From contig MGPC01000007.1 in the NCBI GenBank assembly GCA_001797315.1, positions 160,912 to 224,911 on the forward strand: 64,000 nt of DNA. The letters run 5' to 3'. Shown piece after piece: positions 40,044 to 48,801 of the stretch. Both the position numbers and the translations under genes were made by a program. This DNA is from Curvibacter sp. GWA2_64_110. Its GTDB lineage: Bacteria; Pseudomonadota; Gammaproteobacteria; Burkholderiales; Burkholderiaceae_C. Under the pieces are notes generated by a model. It did no database searches. It saw only the letters and a program-made list of their open reading frames with translations, and was not told the DNA's origin. Every line of letters starts with the position of its first letter. The first letter of the stretch is position 1.

Positions 40044-41705
40044 TCAATTCGGCAGCGGTAGCGGCTGGCCTTCGGCGGCAGCCGGCACGGCCACCCCGAG
40101 CCAACGCGCCACGGTGGGCGCGATGTCGGCCACACCGACGCGGGCTTCCACGCGGCCGGGTTTCACCCAGCGCGGGCCCCAGGCCAGGATGGGCACATGG
40201 GTGTCGTATTCGTAGGGCGAGCCATGGGTGGACGTGGTGGTGCCGAACATCCAGTACGGTTTGAGGATGTACTGCACGTCGCCCGAGACCTGCGGGTGCC
40301 AGGACTTGCGCATCGGCTCGAAGTACGGCGCGCCGGCCTGGCTGCCGCTTTCCAGTTCGCGCCGGGTGTAGGCGGCGGCAAAGCCGGGCTCGGCCAGCAG
40401 CAGGCGGCGAGCCTCCTCGGCCACGGCATTGGCATCAGCCCGCGTCTGCGCCAGCAGCTGTTTGCTGATCAGCAGCGACGAGCCGGAGAAGCTGGCCCAG
40501 TTGCCAGGGCCAAAACGTTTTTGCAAACCCTCGTTGACGCGCGCCAGCACCTGGCCGCCGTTGACGCGGCCGGCGTCCCGGCCCTGCGTCTTGCTGTATT
40601 CCGGCGCCGGCATGAAGCCGTGGTCGGCGGTGAGCATGGCGATGTAGTTGTCACGGCCCACCGTGGCGTCCAGGTCGGCAAAAAAGGCCTGCAGCAGACG
40701 GTCGAGCTGCAGCAGGTGGTCGTGCGACAGGCGCGACTCAGGGCTGTAAAGGTGGTTCACGTAGTCGTGGCCCGACAGGCTGATGGCGAGAATGTCGGGC
40801 ACCTCGTCCTGCCCCAGCCCTTCGCCGGCGATGGCCGCGCGCGCGAATTCAAGCGACATGGCGTCAACAAACGGGCTGCGCAGCAGCTGGCTGTAGAAGG
40901 CCGGGCCGGGTGCCTCGTCGGCCGGGGCGCCCATCATCATCGGCAGCGCGCCGCCGCGCGGGCCGTACCAGGGCTGGTTGTCGGGCAGCGAACGGGCGTA
41001 AGCGGCATCGTCCAGCAGCGGCTTCCACTGCGTCTTGAAATAACCGTCGGCCAACTTGCGGCCGTTGAAGCGGTTGACCCAGGCCGGGTGCTGCTGCATG
41101 TAATACGTGCTGGAAGCGAACTGGCCGCTTTGCGCCATATACATGTAGGCGGTGCCGCGCTTGCCGGCCGGCAGGATGGCGCCGCGGTCCTTGCCGGAAA
41201 CGGCAATCACCTTGGCGCGCGGGTCGGTGGCGCGCAACACGTCGCCCACGGTTTCCACCTTCAGGTTTTTCGGGCTGGTGCCGTCCAGCGGCTGGGTCTT
41301 GTGGCCGATGTAGCTGTACGCGGTGTCGCCGGTGCAGTATTCGCGCTCGCCGGTCTGCGCGTCGCGCCATTCATTGCCGATGATGCCGTTGCGGTGCGTG
41401 TAGGCGCCGCTGAGCACGGTGGCGTGGCCGGCGCCGGTGACGGTGAAGGCGTGACCGTAATGCGCCTCGGCGTACCAGGCGCCACGCTCCAGAAAGCGCG
41501 CCAGCCCGTCGGGTGCCAGCTGGTCGCGGTAGCCGGTGATCTGGCGCTGCGGCAGGCCGTCCACCACCAGGAACACCAGCAGCTTCGGCTTGGCCGCAGG
41601 CTCGGTGGCGGGTCCGGTGGCACAGCCCGCAAGGGCCGCCACCAGCAGCAGGGCCGCCGAGAAACGCAGGGAAGGCAGGAAATGGGATGAAAACAGGGGT
41701 TTCAT
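40044..41705 (-). CDS. Alkaline-phosphatase-superfamily lipoprotein (PafA-like / type I phosphodiesterase)
   Basis: Periplasmic metal-dependent phosphatase or phosphodiesterase, 553 residues. Signal peptide with lipobox (LRFSAALLLVAALAGCATG). Metal-site motifs: LVFLVVDGLPQ (Asp), nucleophile Thr in HATVLSGAYTHRNGIIGNEW, SLSGHDYVNHLYSPES, MLTADHGFMPAPE and the late His near TSTHGSPYEYDTHVPIL. The Thr nucleophile is typical of PafA-type monoesterases. Start at ATG 41705; no strong ribosome site. The stop lies at the edge of the repeat at 39982. Confidence 0.9.
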   Translation of the reverse strand: MKPLFSSHFLPSLRFSAALLLVAALAGCATGPATEPAAKPKLLVFLVVDGLPQRQITGYRDQLAPDGLARFLERGAWYAEAHYGHAFTVTGAGHATVLSGAYTHRNGIIGNEWRDAQTGEREYCTGDTAYSYIGHKTQPLDGTSPKNLKVETVGDVLRATDPRAKVIAVSGKDRGAILPAGKRGTAYMYMAQSGQFASSTYYMQQHPAWVNRFNGRKLADGYFKTQWKPLLDDAAYARSLPDNQPWYGPRGGALPMMMGAPADEAPGPAFYSQLLRSPFVDAMSLEFARAAIAGEGLGQDEVPDILAISLSGHDYVNHLYSPESRLSHDHLLQLDRLLQAFFADLDATVGRDNYIAMLTADHGFMPAPEYSKTQGRDAGRVNGGQVLARVNEGLQKRFGPGNWASFSGSSLLISKQLLAQTRADANAVAEEARRLLLAEPGFAAAYTRRELESGSQAGAPYFEPMRKSWHPQVSGDVQYILKPYWMFGTTTSTHGSPYEYDTHVPILAWGPRWVKPGRVEARVGVADIAPTVARWLGVAVPAAAEGQPLPLPN

Positions 41706-41888
41706 GGCGGTAACAGCTGTCGGACTGGCGGCGATCATCCCATGAAAACAATCGCTTTCAAAGAATGCCGCTTGATACGTCGGCGGCGGCATTTTTGTAG
41801 GCCAAAATAGGCACCGTCCATCTTGCCCCGCGCCCCCGGGCAGACCCACCGGAAATCTGTATCAGCGTCCGCTACCACTGAAAATTTC

Positions 41889-42695
41889 ATGTCCGATCTG
41901 TCCGTCTTCTTTCAGTCCGTCAAGCTGCCCGTGATGCCCGAGGTGGCGCATGCCCTCATCCGCACCCTGCACGAAGAAGACATCGTGCTGGGCGATGTGC
42001 GCAACATCGTGGCCAAGGACCCCACCCTCACCGCCAAGGTGCTGCGCGCAGCCAACAGCGCGGGCATGGGCCTGCGGCGCGAGGTCGGCACGCTGGATGC
42101 CGCCATTGCCATGATCGGCATGGCCCAGGTGCGCACGCTGGCGCTCACCGCCTGCATGAATGTGGCCTTCCCCGTCGTGGCGGGGCTCAAGCGCAGCGAG
42201 TTCTGGGCCAACAGCATGGCCTGTGCCGGTTATGCCCAATGGCTGGCCGGTGGCGCCGGGCTGGACACCCAGGAGGCCTGGCTCGCCGGCATGATGGTGC
42301 GGCTGGGCGAACTGATCATCGTGCAGACCGCGCCCGACACCCTGGAGGAACTCGAACAGGAGCCGCACCTGCCGGGCAAGCGCTGGCAGATCGAGCAGCG
42401 CCTGCTGGGCTTCACCGAGGCCCAGGTCACGGCCGAGCTGGCGCGGCGCTGGCGCTTTCCGGCCAGCATCGTGCGCGGGCTCGATACCGCGTCCGACCCG
42501 CTGGCCGCGCCGCCCTTCTGCCCGCTGGGCGGCGTGCTGCACCTGGCCGGCTGGCTGGCCGACATGGCCTTCAGCACGCCGGAGATCGTCGACGCGCTGC
42601 CGGACGAGGTGATCGCCAAGCTGAACCTCGACCACGACTGGATGCGCAGCCACATGCCGCCACCCGAGTCCTTCTTCGACATCTCGTCGCTGTAA
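41889..42695 (+). CDS. HDOD-domain protein
   Basis: Signalling protein with a degenerate HD fold (HDOD), 268 residues. Features: VKLPVMPEVAHALIRTL, IVAKDPTLTAKVLRAANSAG and AIAMIGMAQVRTLALTACM, which define HDOD; the metal-binding HD pair is absent, as usual. HDOD proteins often act as c-di-GMP- or stress-pathway adaptors. Start at ATG 41889 (MSDLSVFFQ); the longer frame to 41823 is unlikely. It is 54 bp upstream of nth. Confidence 0.9.
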   Translation: MSDLSVFFQSVKLPVMPEVAHALIRTLHEEDIVLGDVRNIVAKDPTLTAKVLRAANSAGMGLRREVGTLDAAIAMIGMAQVRTLALTACMNVAFPVVAGLKRSEFWANSMACAGYAQWLAGGAGLDTQEAWLAGMMVRLGELIIVQTAPDTLEELEQEPHLPGKRWQIEQRLLGFTEAQVTAELARRWRFPASIVRGLDTASDPLAAPPFCPLGGVLHLAGWLADMAFSTPEIVDALPDEVIAKLNLDHDWMRSHMPPPESFFDISSL

Positions 42696-42749
42696 GATTC
42701 GTCGCAGGGGCAGGCCATCCGGGCGCCCACATTTCTTGCCACGCGCTCC

Positions 42750-43388
42750 ATGAAACCGCCCGCCATTGCCGCCTTCTTCGCCACCCTCCAGGCCGCCAAT
42801 CCGCAACCCGTCACCGAACTCGAATACACCTCGGTGTTCGAGTTGCTCACCGCCGTGCTGCTGTCGGCGCAGGCCACCGATGTGGGCGTCAACAAGGCCA
42901 CGCGCAAGCTGTTTCCGGTGGCCAACACGCCGCAGCAGATCCTGGCCCTCGGGCTGGAGGGGCTGGAGCACTACATCAAGACCATCGGCCTGTACCGCAG
43001 CAAGGCAAAGCACCTGATGCAGACCTGCCGCATCCTGGTGGACAAGCACGGCGGCCAGGTGCCGCGCAGCCGCGAGGCGCTGGAGGCGCTGCCCGGCGTG
43101 GGGCGCAAGACCGCCAACGTGGTTCTGAACTCGGCCTTCGGTGAACCCACCATGGCGGTGGACACGCACATCTTCCGCGTCGGCAACCGTACCGGCCTGG
43201 CGCCGGGCAAGACGCCGTATGAAGTGGAGATGCAGCTGATCAAGCGCGTGCCCACGGAATACCTGATCGACGCCCACCACTGGCTGATCCTGCACGGCCG
43301 TTATGTCTGCCAGGCGCGCAAGCCGCAGTGCTGGCGCTGCGGCGTGGCCACGTACTGCGACTTCACGCCCAAGACACCGGCTCCCTGA
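42750..43388 (+). CDS. nth: Endonuclease III (DNA glycosylase/AP lyase)
   Basis: Base-excision repair enzyme that removes oxidised pyrimidines, 212 residues. Helix-hairpin-helix with catalytic Lys: ALPGVGRKTANVVLNSAFG; catalytic Asp in MAVDTHIFRVGNR. The C-terminal iron-sulfur loop CQARKPQCWRCGVATYC gives the C-X7-C-X2-C-X5-C-like pattern of the family. Length matches E. coli Nth (211). Copy 2 of the palindromic element begins 54 bp downstream. Confidence 0.96.
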   Translation: MKPPAIAAFFATLQAANPQPVTELEYTSVFELLTAVLLSAQATDVGVNKATRKLFPVANTPQQILALGLEGLEHYIKTIGLYRSKAKHLMQTCRILVDKHGGQVPRSREALEALPGVGRKTANVVLNSAFGEPTMAVDTHIFRVGNRTGLAPGKTPYEVEMQLIKRVPTEYLIDAHHWLILHGRYVCQARKPQCWRCGVATYCDFTPKTPAP

Positions 43389-43442
43389 GGGGTGCGTCCA
43401 CGGCCTCTCCTGCACGGAGGCCACATAACAACAAGACAGATC

Positions 43443-43710
43443 AGGGCCTGTTCACACTATTTTTGCAAGATGCGTTGCGGATCAAAAAAGTCATGCGCAA
43501 GGCGCGAAACGCAGCCGGAGTCTTCCTCCGGCAAGGCTTCGCAACGCCGCGCATGGCCTTTTTGGCCGCAACCCGAAGGGAACGTGGTGAAAACCGCGCC
43601 ACTCGTTGTTGCACTCCTAGCCCAGACGGCCAGTCTGGGCGTCGTCGCGCGCCTAGATTGGCGCGGTTTTCACCACGTTCGCACTTGCAAAAATAGTGTG
43701 AACAGGCCCT
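43443..43710. mobile_element. 268-bp palindromic MITE-like element, copy 2
   Basis: Same length as copy 1 and 257 of 268 bases identical. Terminal 27-bp inverted repeat is again perfect (43443-43469 and 43684-43710), as is the hairpin GCCCAGA-CGGCCAG-TCTGGGC (43620-43640); the 22-bp inner repeat (43580-43601 with 43659-43680) has no mismatch here. Two of the pairs differ from copy 1 on both sides at once: 43459/43694 (A-T instead of G-C) and 43626/43634 (A-T instead of G-C). Right flank is TA, left flank CA. It directly precedes the diguanylate cyclase frame. Confidence 0.9.
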
Positions 43711-43751
43711 AACTGCGCACTGATCCCCGAACCATCATTTTTCTGAGCGGC

Positions 43752-44846
43752 GTGATGGCTGGCCTGATGTCACTGGTGCTTTTCTTCCTGCAGCGCAACT
43801 TCCCGCCCTCGATCAAGGGCCTGGGCGAATGGGCGGTCTCGCCGCTCCTGCTGCTCGGGGCCGCATTCCTGAGCGGCATGCACAACCATCTGCCCCCGCT
43901 GGTGACGGTGGTCATTCCCTTCGTGCTGGCGGTGGCCTGCGTCTCTGCGGCCTACCTCGGCAGCCAGCGCTTTTTCGGCCTCACGCCGGCCCGGCGCCGC
44001 TGGCTCATCCTGCTGCCCCTCAGTGCCGCGGCGGCCTACTGGTCGACCCTGGTGGAGCCCGACTTCCGGGTTCGGGCCATGCTGCTGACGCTGCTGCTGG
44101 GCAGCATCTATGCCCTGCATGCTCGCCTCGTCTACCGGCACGGCCCGCGCACCTTCTCGACCTGGTTGTGCCTGTTCACCCTGCTCTGCGCCATCCTGAT
44201 CCAGGCCCTGCGCTTCGCCGCGGCGTGGGACAGCCCCCGCGACACCAGCATCTTCGACCCGACCTCGGCTCATCTGGTGTTTCTTGCACCCGCTGCCATC
44301 GTGTTCCAGCTGCTCTGCATCAGCCTGATCCTGATGGCTTCGGAGCGGCTGCGTCTGGAGTTCCAGCATCTGGCCACGCACGATCCCCTGACCAATGCCT
44401 TCACCCGCCGGCACATGGACGAGGTCGTCGAACAGGAACTGGTGCGCTGTCGCCGGCATGGCCGCGCCATGTCCCTCCTGATCATGGACCTCGACCATTT
44501 CAAGCACGTCAACGACGTCCATGGCCATCAGGTCGGCGACCAGGTGCTGGTGCAGTTCGTGGCCCAGGTCAAGACGCTGCTGCGCCAGCCGGACCAGCTG
44601 GGCCGCTTCGGCGGCGAGGAATTCCTGCTGCTGCTGCCCGAGACATCGTTGGAGGCTGCACTGCAGGCGGCCGAGCGCATCCGGGCCGCGCTGGCGCAGA
44701 GCCCCGGGGAGCCACGCTGCACCCTCAGCATCGGCGTGACCACCCACCGGCACGACAACGACACGCTGGGCACGCTGCTGGCCCGCGCCGACAAGGCGCT
44801 GTACCGGGCCAAGGAGAACGGCCGCAACCGGGTCGAGTTCGCCTGA
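43752..44846 (+). CDS. Membrane-anchored diguanylate cyclase (GGDEF)
   Basis: Makes c-di-GMP. The N-terminal half has about six membrane helices; the GGDEF domain covers about residues 195-360: HDPLTNAFTRRHMDE, DLDHFKHVNDVHGHQVGD and FGGEEFLLLLPE. An inhibitory I-site RxxD (RQPD) lies five residues before GGEEF, so product inhibition is expected. The start is uncertain: GTG 43752 or ATG 43755 lie inside a hydrophobic segment, while the same frame runs back in good protein sequence (DPRTIIFLSGVMAG) to a CTG at 43713, two bases after the palindromic element. Convergent with cobC, 16 bp apart. Confidence 0.9.
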   Translation: MMAGLMSLVLFFLQRNFPPSIKGLGEWAVSPLLLLGAAFLSGMHNHLPPLVTVVIPFVLAVACVSAAYLGSQRFFGLTPARRRWLILLPLSAAAAYWSTLVEPDFRVRAMLLTLLLGSIYALHARLVYRHGPRTFSTWLCLFTLLCAILIQALRFAAAWDSPRDTSIFDPTSAHLVFLAPAAIVFQLLCISLILMASERLRLEFQHLATHDPLTNAFTRRHMDEVVEQELVRCRRHGRAMSLLIMDLDHFKHVNDVHGHQVGDQVLVQFVAQVKTLLRQPDQLGRFGGEEFLLLLPETSLEAALQAAERIRAALAQSPGEPRCTLSIGVTTHRHDNDTLGTLLARADKALYRAKENGRNRVEFA

Positions 44847-44862
44847 GGTCGCCTGCACTCGC

Positions 44863-45408
44863 TCAGAGCGATAGCTGGCGCCACGCCCCAAAGTCCGGCG
44901 CGTGGTGCGGCCATTGCTCGGCGCGCGCCAGACGCTCGACACCTTGCGCCAGCAGGTCCATGGCGCGGATCACGCCGGCGTGGGTGATCCACACTGCGTC
45001 CCGTCCCTGCTGTGCCGTCTCGGCGCGCACCGCCGCCACACGCTGCAGCAACGCATCCACGCTTTCGCGCCCCCCGAATGGATGGGCGCCGAAGTCGGCC
45101 ATCCAGGCATCGAAGGCGGCGGGCGGAATCGCGTCCCAGCGCTGGCCTTCCCAGCAGCCGAAGTCCATCTCGGCCAGGCGTGCATCGCATTTGAGCATCA
45201 AATCGGGCCGCAGCCCTTGTATTTGCTGCGCCAGGCGCTCACATCTTTGTAGCGGTGAGGTGACGAGGTGGAGGCCCTGCGGCAGCACGTGCGCCAGCTG
45301 CACGGCGCAGGCCCGGGTGGCGCCATCATCGGCCGCCACGTCGCTGGCGCCGTAGCAGACCCCTGGCTCGACCAGCGGCTGCGCGTGGCGCACCAGCCAG
45401 AGTTTCAT
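44863..45408 (-). CDS. cobC: Histidine phosphatase, probable alpha-ribazole phosphatase (CobC)
   Basis: Removes phosphate from alpha-ribazole-5'-phosphate or cobalamin-5'-phosphate in the last steps of B12 loop assembly. 181 residues; phosphohistidine motif LWLVRHAQP at the N-terminus, TSPLQRCERLAQ, MDFGCWEG and THAGVIRAM. Start at ATG 45408, overlapping the cobS stop (ATGA). It is the last gene of the B12 run. The CobC call rests on context; the family is broad. Confidence 0.88.
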   Translation of the reverse strand: MKLWLVRHAQPLVEPGVCYGASDVAADDGATRACAVQLAHVLPQGLHLVTSPLQRCERLAQQIQGLRPDLMLKCDARLAEMDFGCWEGQRWDAIPPAAFDAWMADFGAHPFGGRESVDALLQRVAAVRAETAQQGRDAVWITHAGVIRAMDLLAQGVERLARAEQWPHHAPDFGAWRQLSL

Positions 45409-46202
45409 AGGCTGATCGCCAGACCCAGGTAGAAAGCCAGCTCGCACACCTGTTGCGTGGCGCCCAGGCAGTCGCCGGTGTAACCCTGCAAACGACGCGC
45501 CAGCCAGGCCCACATCAGCAGCCAGGCCAGGAAAGCCCCGAGCAGGCCCGACACCCAGACGATGTCGGGGTAGGCCACTTGCAGCAGGACCAGCGCCGCC
45601 GCCAGCCAGAGCGCCGCCACCACCAGGCTGGCCGTGTCGATCTGCCCGGCCAGCGAGGCGGACTTGGCGCGCGCCGCTTCGCTGACATAGGGCAGCAGGC
45701 GAATGAGGCCGAGCGGGAAGAAGCGCGACACCACGTGGGCACCGAACAGGCTGGCGCAGGCCAGTCCCCAGTCGATATCGCCCAGCAAGGCCAGCAGCGC
45801 CACCTTGGCCAGCAGCGCCAGCACCAGAGCCAGCACGCCGAAGGCACCGACGCGCGAATCCTTCATGATCTCCAGCGCCCGCTCGCGCGTGTGGCCGCCG
45901 CCCAGGCCGTCGGCCACGTCGGACAGGCCGTCTTCATGCAGGCCGCCGGTGAGCAGCACCGTCAGCACCGTGCTGAGCACGGCGGCCAGCAGCGGCGTGA
46001 ACGTGCTGTCGGGCAGCAGCAGGCCCAGCACGGCATAGCCGAATGCCGCCACCGCCCCCACCAGCCAGCCGATGCCGGGAAAGTGCGCGGCGCTGGCGCG
46101 CAGCAGCTCGGGGCTGTAGCCGACCCAGGCCGCCAGCCGCCCCGTCACCGGAATGCGGGTGAAGAACTGGACAGCCAGCAGGATGTGGCGGATGAAGTTC
46201 AT
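45405..46202 (-). CDS. cobS: Adenosylcobinamide-GDP ribazoletransferase (CobS)
   Basis: Membrane enzyme that joins adenosylcobinamide-GDP to alpha-ribazole(-phosphate). 265 residues, six or seven membrane helices. Motifs: FFTRIPVTGRLAAW, FPGIGWLVGAVAA, the metal-binding GGLHEDGLSDVADGLGGG and MKDSRVGAFGVLALV, and TGDCLGATQQVCEL near the end. Start at ATG 46202; 14 bp after cobT. Confidence 0.95.
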   Translation of the reverse strand: MNFIRHILLAVQFFTRIPVTGRLAAWVGYSPELLRASAAHFPGIGWLVGAVAAFGYAVLGLLLPDSTFTPLLAAVLSTVLTVLLTGGLHEDGLSDVADGLGGGHTRERALEIMKDSRVGAFGVLALVLALLAKVALLALLGDIDWGLACASLFGAHVVSRFFPLGLIRLLPYVSEAARAKSASLAGQIDTASLVVAALWLAAALVLLQVAYPDIVWVSGLLGAFLAWLLMWAWLARRLQGYTGDCLGATQQVCELAFYLGLAISL

Positions 46203-46216
46203 GCGCGTGTTTTAAC

Positions 46217-47257
46217 TCAGGTCGACTTTTCCGACACGCCGGCCGATTCGAAGCTCGCCATCTCGCGCAGCATGGCGCAGGCCGAGGCCAGCAGCGGCCA
46301 GGCCAGCGCCGCCCCCGAGCCCTCGCCCAGGCGCAGGCCGAGGTCGAGCAGCGGCTGCGCGCCCAGCTGCGCCAGCATCAGCGCATGGCCACGCTCGCCC
46401 GAGCGGTGCGCGAACACGCAGCGCTGCAGCACCTGCGGCACCAGCCGGCTGGCCACCAGCACGGCCGAGCTGGCAATGAAGCCGTCGACCACAATGACGC
46501 GCCGCTCGGCCGCGGCCTGCAGCACCGCACCAGCCATGGTGGCGATCTCGAAGCCGCCGAAGGCCGCCAGCACCTCCAGCGGGGCGTGCACATCGGGGTG
46601 CTTGAGCAGCACTTCGCGCAGCACCGTGACCTTGCGCGCAATGGCCGCATCGTCCAGCCCGGTGCCGGCGCCGGTGCAGTCGGCGATGTCCAGGTTGGCC
46701 AGGCGCGACAGCAGCAACGAGGCGGCCGAGGTGTTGCCGATGCCCATCTCGCCGAGCAGCAGCGCATTGCCCGGCAGGCCCTTGACGAGCTCGACGCCGT
46801 TGGCCAGCGCCTGGTTGCACTGCGCGGCCGTCATGGCCGGGCCGGCGGCCGAATCGGCCGTGCCGGGCGCGACCTTGCGCACAAGCAGACCCTCGCGCGG
46901 CGCGAAGTCGTGGCGCACGCCGCAGTCCACCACGGTGAGCGCGATGCCGTGCTGGCGCGCCAGCACGCTCACACACGCGCCGCCGGCGAGGAAGTTCTCC
47001 ACCATCTGCCAGGTGACGTCGCTCGGGTAGGCCGAGACACCGCGCGCAGCCAGCCCGTGGTCGCCGGCGAACACCACCATCTGCGGCGCGTGCAGCGCCG
47101 GTGTTTCACTGCCCAGGACCAGGCCGAGTTCCAGCGCCAGCGATTCGAGGCGGCCGAGCGAGCCCAGCGGCTTGGTCTTGTTGTCGATCTTGTGCTGCAG
47201 GCGCTGCACGAGCGCGGTGTCGGCGATATCAGGAATGGCGGGGAGCGTGAAAGTCAT
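46217..47257 (-). CDS. cobT: Nicotinate-nucleotide-dimethylbenzimidazole phosphoribosyltransferase (CobT)
   Basis: Activates the lower ligand: DMB + nicotinate mononucleotide to alpha-ribazole-5'-phosphate. 346 residues, near the family length of 350. Motifs: NKTKPLGSLGRLESLALEL, VFAGDHGLAARGVSAYPSDVT (core AGDHGLAARGVSAYPS), GEMGIGNTSAASLLL, GAGTGLDD and FIASSAVLVASRLVP. Start at ATG 47257; a TTG two codons earlier also fits. BluB, which makes DMB, is encoded in the same run. Confidence 0.96.
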   Translation of the reverse strand: MTFTLPAIPDIADTALVQRLQHKIDNKTKPLGSLGRLESLALELGLVLGSETPALHAPQMVVFAGDHGLAARGVSAYPSDVTWQMVENFLAGGACVSVLARQHGIALTVVDCGVRHDFAPREGLLVRKVAPGTADSAAGPAMTAAQCNQALANGVELVKGLPGNALLLGEMGIGNTSAASLLLSRLANLDIADCTGAGTGLDDAAIARKVTVLREVLLKHPDVHAPLEVLAAFGGFEIATMAGAVLQAAAERRVIVVDGFIASSAVLVASRLVPQVLQRCVFAHRSGERGHALMLAQLGAQPLLDLGLRLGEGSGAALAWPLLASACAMLREMASFESAGVSEKST

Positions 47258-47283
47258 GGTCAAGTTCTCGTTTGAAAAATCGT

Positions 47284-48801
47284 TCAGCGTTGGATCAGCG
47301 CGTCCAGCACGCCCGCCTCAAAATGCTCGTCAATGAAGTCGGCCATGCGCTCGAACACCGCGTCGAGCGTGGGAACCTGCAGCCCCGGGCGGCCGAACAG
47401 CGCCTGCAACGCAGCCGGGTCTTCGAACAGGCCATGCAGATACAGGCCCAGCACATTGCCGCCCCCGTTCTGCCAGGCCAGGCCAGGCATCAGCTCACAA
47501 GCGACGTCGCCCTTGGCCGCCATGGCCGGGTGCTGCGCCGTCTGGCCGTGATGGATCTCGTAGCCCTGCACCGTGATGCCCGACAGCGGTGACCACGGCC
47601 CGGCCACAGGTGCAAAAGTCGCGCCCGTGCGCTGCACCGTCTTGGCCGGCTCGAAGGCGGTCACCAGCGGCAGCAGGCCCAGGCCGGGGGCGTTGCCGTC
47701 GATGCCGTGCGGGTCCACCAAGGCCTCGCCCAGCATCTGCAGCCCGCCGCAGACGCCCAGCACCGCCCCGCCCTGCTGGGCATGGGCGGCAATGGCGCGG
47801 TCCAGCCCTTGCGCGCGCAGCCAGGCCAGGTCGCCGCTGGTGTGCTTGGAGCCGGGCAGGATGATCCAATCGGCGCCCTGCACTTCGGCCGCGCTGCGCA
47901 CCCATTTGAGATGCACGCCGGGAATGTTCTTCAGCGGCTGGAACTCGTCAAGGTTGCTGATGCGCGGGTAGACCACGACGGCAATGGTTTTCATCGGCGT
48001 GAGCGCCGCCGGGCCGTCCCAAGGCGCGAGGGCCCCCTCGGGGGGCAGCGAGGACACGCCAGTGCCGAGCGTGGGGGCCATATCAAACACGCCATCTTCT
48101 TCCGGCAGGCCGTGCTGCTGCCACATCGGCAGCGTGGCCACGGTCGGCACGCCGGTTTTGGCTTGCAGCATCTCGGGTGCCGGTGCCAGCAGAGCGGCAT
48201 CACCGCGGAACTTGTTGAGCACGAAGCCCTTGAGCAGCGCCCGGTCGGCCTCCGGCATCAAAGCCCAGGTGCCGTAGAGATGGGCGAAAGCGCCGCCGCG
48301 GTCGATGTCGGTCACCAGCAGGCAGGCGGCATTGGCGTGGCGTGCCACCCGCAGGTTGACGATGTCGCTGCTGCTGAGGTTGATCTCGGCCGGCGAGCCG
48401 GCGCCTTCGATCACCACCACGTCGTTCTCGGCCATCAACGCGTCCAGCGCCTGTGCCACCGTGGGCCATACCTGCTCGCTGCGGCCACGCCAGTCCATGC
48501 GCGTCAGCGCCTCGTCCACCTGGCCAAGCAGCACCACCTGGCTGTGGGTGTCGCGCTCGGGCTTGAGCAGCAGCGGGTTCATGCGCACCTCGGGCTCGGC
48601 CTTGGCAGCCAGGGCCTGGAAGTACTGCGCGGAGCCGATTTCACCTCCGGCCACCACCCGGGCGTTGTTGCTCATGTTCTGCGCCTTGAACGGGGCAGCT
48701 TTCAGGCCCTGACGCGCGTAGTAACGGCACAAGGCCGTGGCCAGCCAGCTCTTGCCGGCGCCACTGGTGGTACCCAGCACCATGACTGCTTTGGCTGTCA
48801 T
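47284..48801 (-). CDS. cobQ: Cobyric acid synthase (CobQ) with in-frame repeat insertion
   Basis: Glutamine-dependent amidation of cobyrinic acid a,c-diamide (adenosylated) at four side chains. 505 residues: N-terminal ATPase domain with MVLGTTSGAGKSWLATALCR and FKAQNMSNNARV, then a type-1 glutamine amidotransferase-like domain with LPGSKHTSGDLAWLR, the nucleophile in GVCGGLQMLG and YEIHHGQT. The linker between them (SSLPPEGALAPWDGPAALT) is coded by a dispersed repeat at about 47996-48053 and adds roughly 18 residues. Start ATG 48801 overlaps the cobD stop. Confidence 0.95.
   Translation of the reverse strand: MTAKAVMVLGTTSGAGKSWLATALCRYYARQGLKAAPFKAQNMSNNARVVAGGEIGSAQYFQALAAKAEPEVRMNPLLLKPERDTHSQVVLLGQVDEALTRMDWRGRSEQVWPTVAQALDALMAENDVVVIEGAGSPAEINLSSSDIVNLRVARHANAACLLVTDIDRGGAFAHLYGTWALMPEADRALLKGFVLNKFRGDAALLAPAPEMLQAKTGVPTVATLPMWQQHGLPEEDGVFDMAPTLGTGVSSLPPEGALAPWDGPAALTPMKTIAVVVYPRISNLDEFQPLKNIPGVHLKWVRSAAEVQGADWIILPGSKHTSGDLAWLRAQGLDRAIAAHAQQGGAVLGVCGGLQMLGEALVDPHGIDGNAPGLGLLPLVTAFEPAKTVQRTGATFAPVAGPWSPLSGITVQGYEIHHGQTAQHPAMAAKGDVACELMPGLAWQNGGGNVLGLYLHGLFEDPAALQALFGRPGLQVPTLDAVFERMADFIDEHFEAGVLDALIQR
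47996..48053. repeat. Dispersed GC-rich repeat inserted in frame in cobQ
   Basis: Reverse strand reads CCTCGCTGCCCCCCGAGGGG then GCCCTCGCGCCTTGGGACGG and CCCGGCGGCGCTCACGCC. I recall close versions of this unit between genes of many Comamonadaceae; here it lies within the cobQ linker. CCCCCCGAGGGGG is palindromic. A related-style unit is at 60251-60345. Confidence 0.65.

Noticed and set aside
45195..45260. Repeat-like stretch in cobC (CAAATCGGGCCGCAGCCCTTG)
   Set aside because: CobC shows no extra residues here and the similarity to the dispersed repeats is weak, so chance codon choice is enough.
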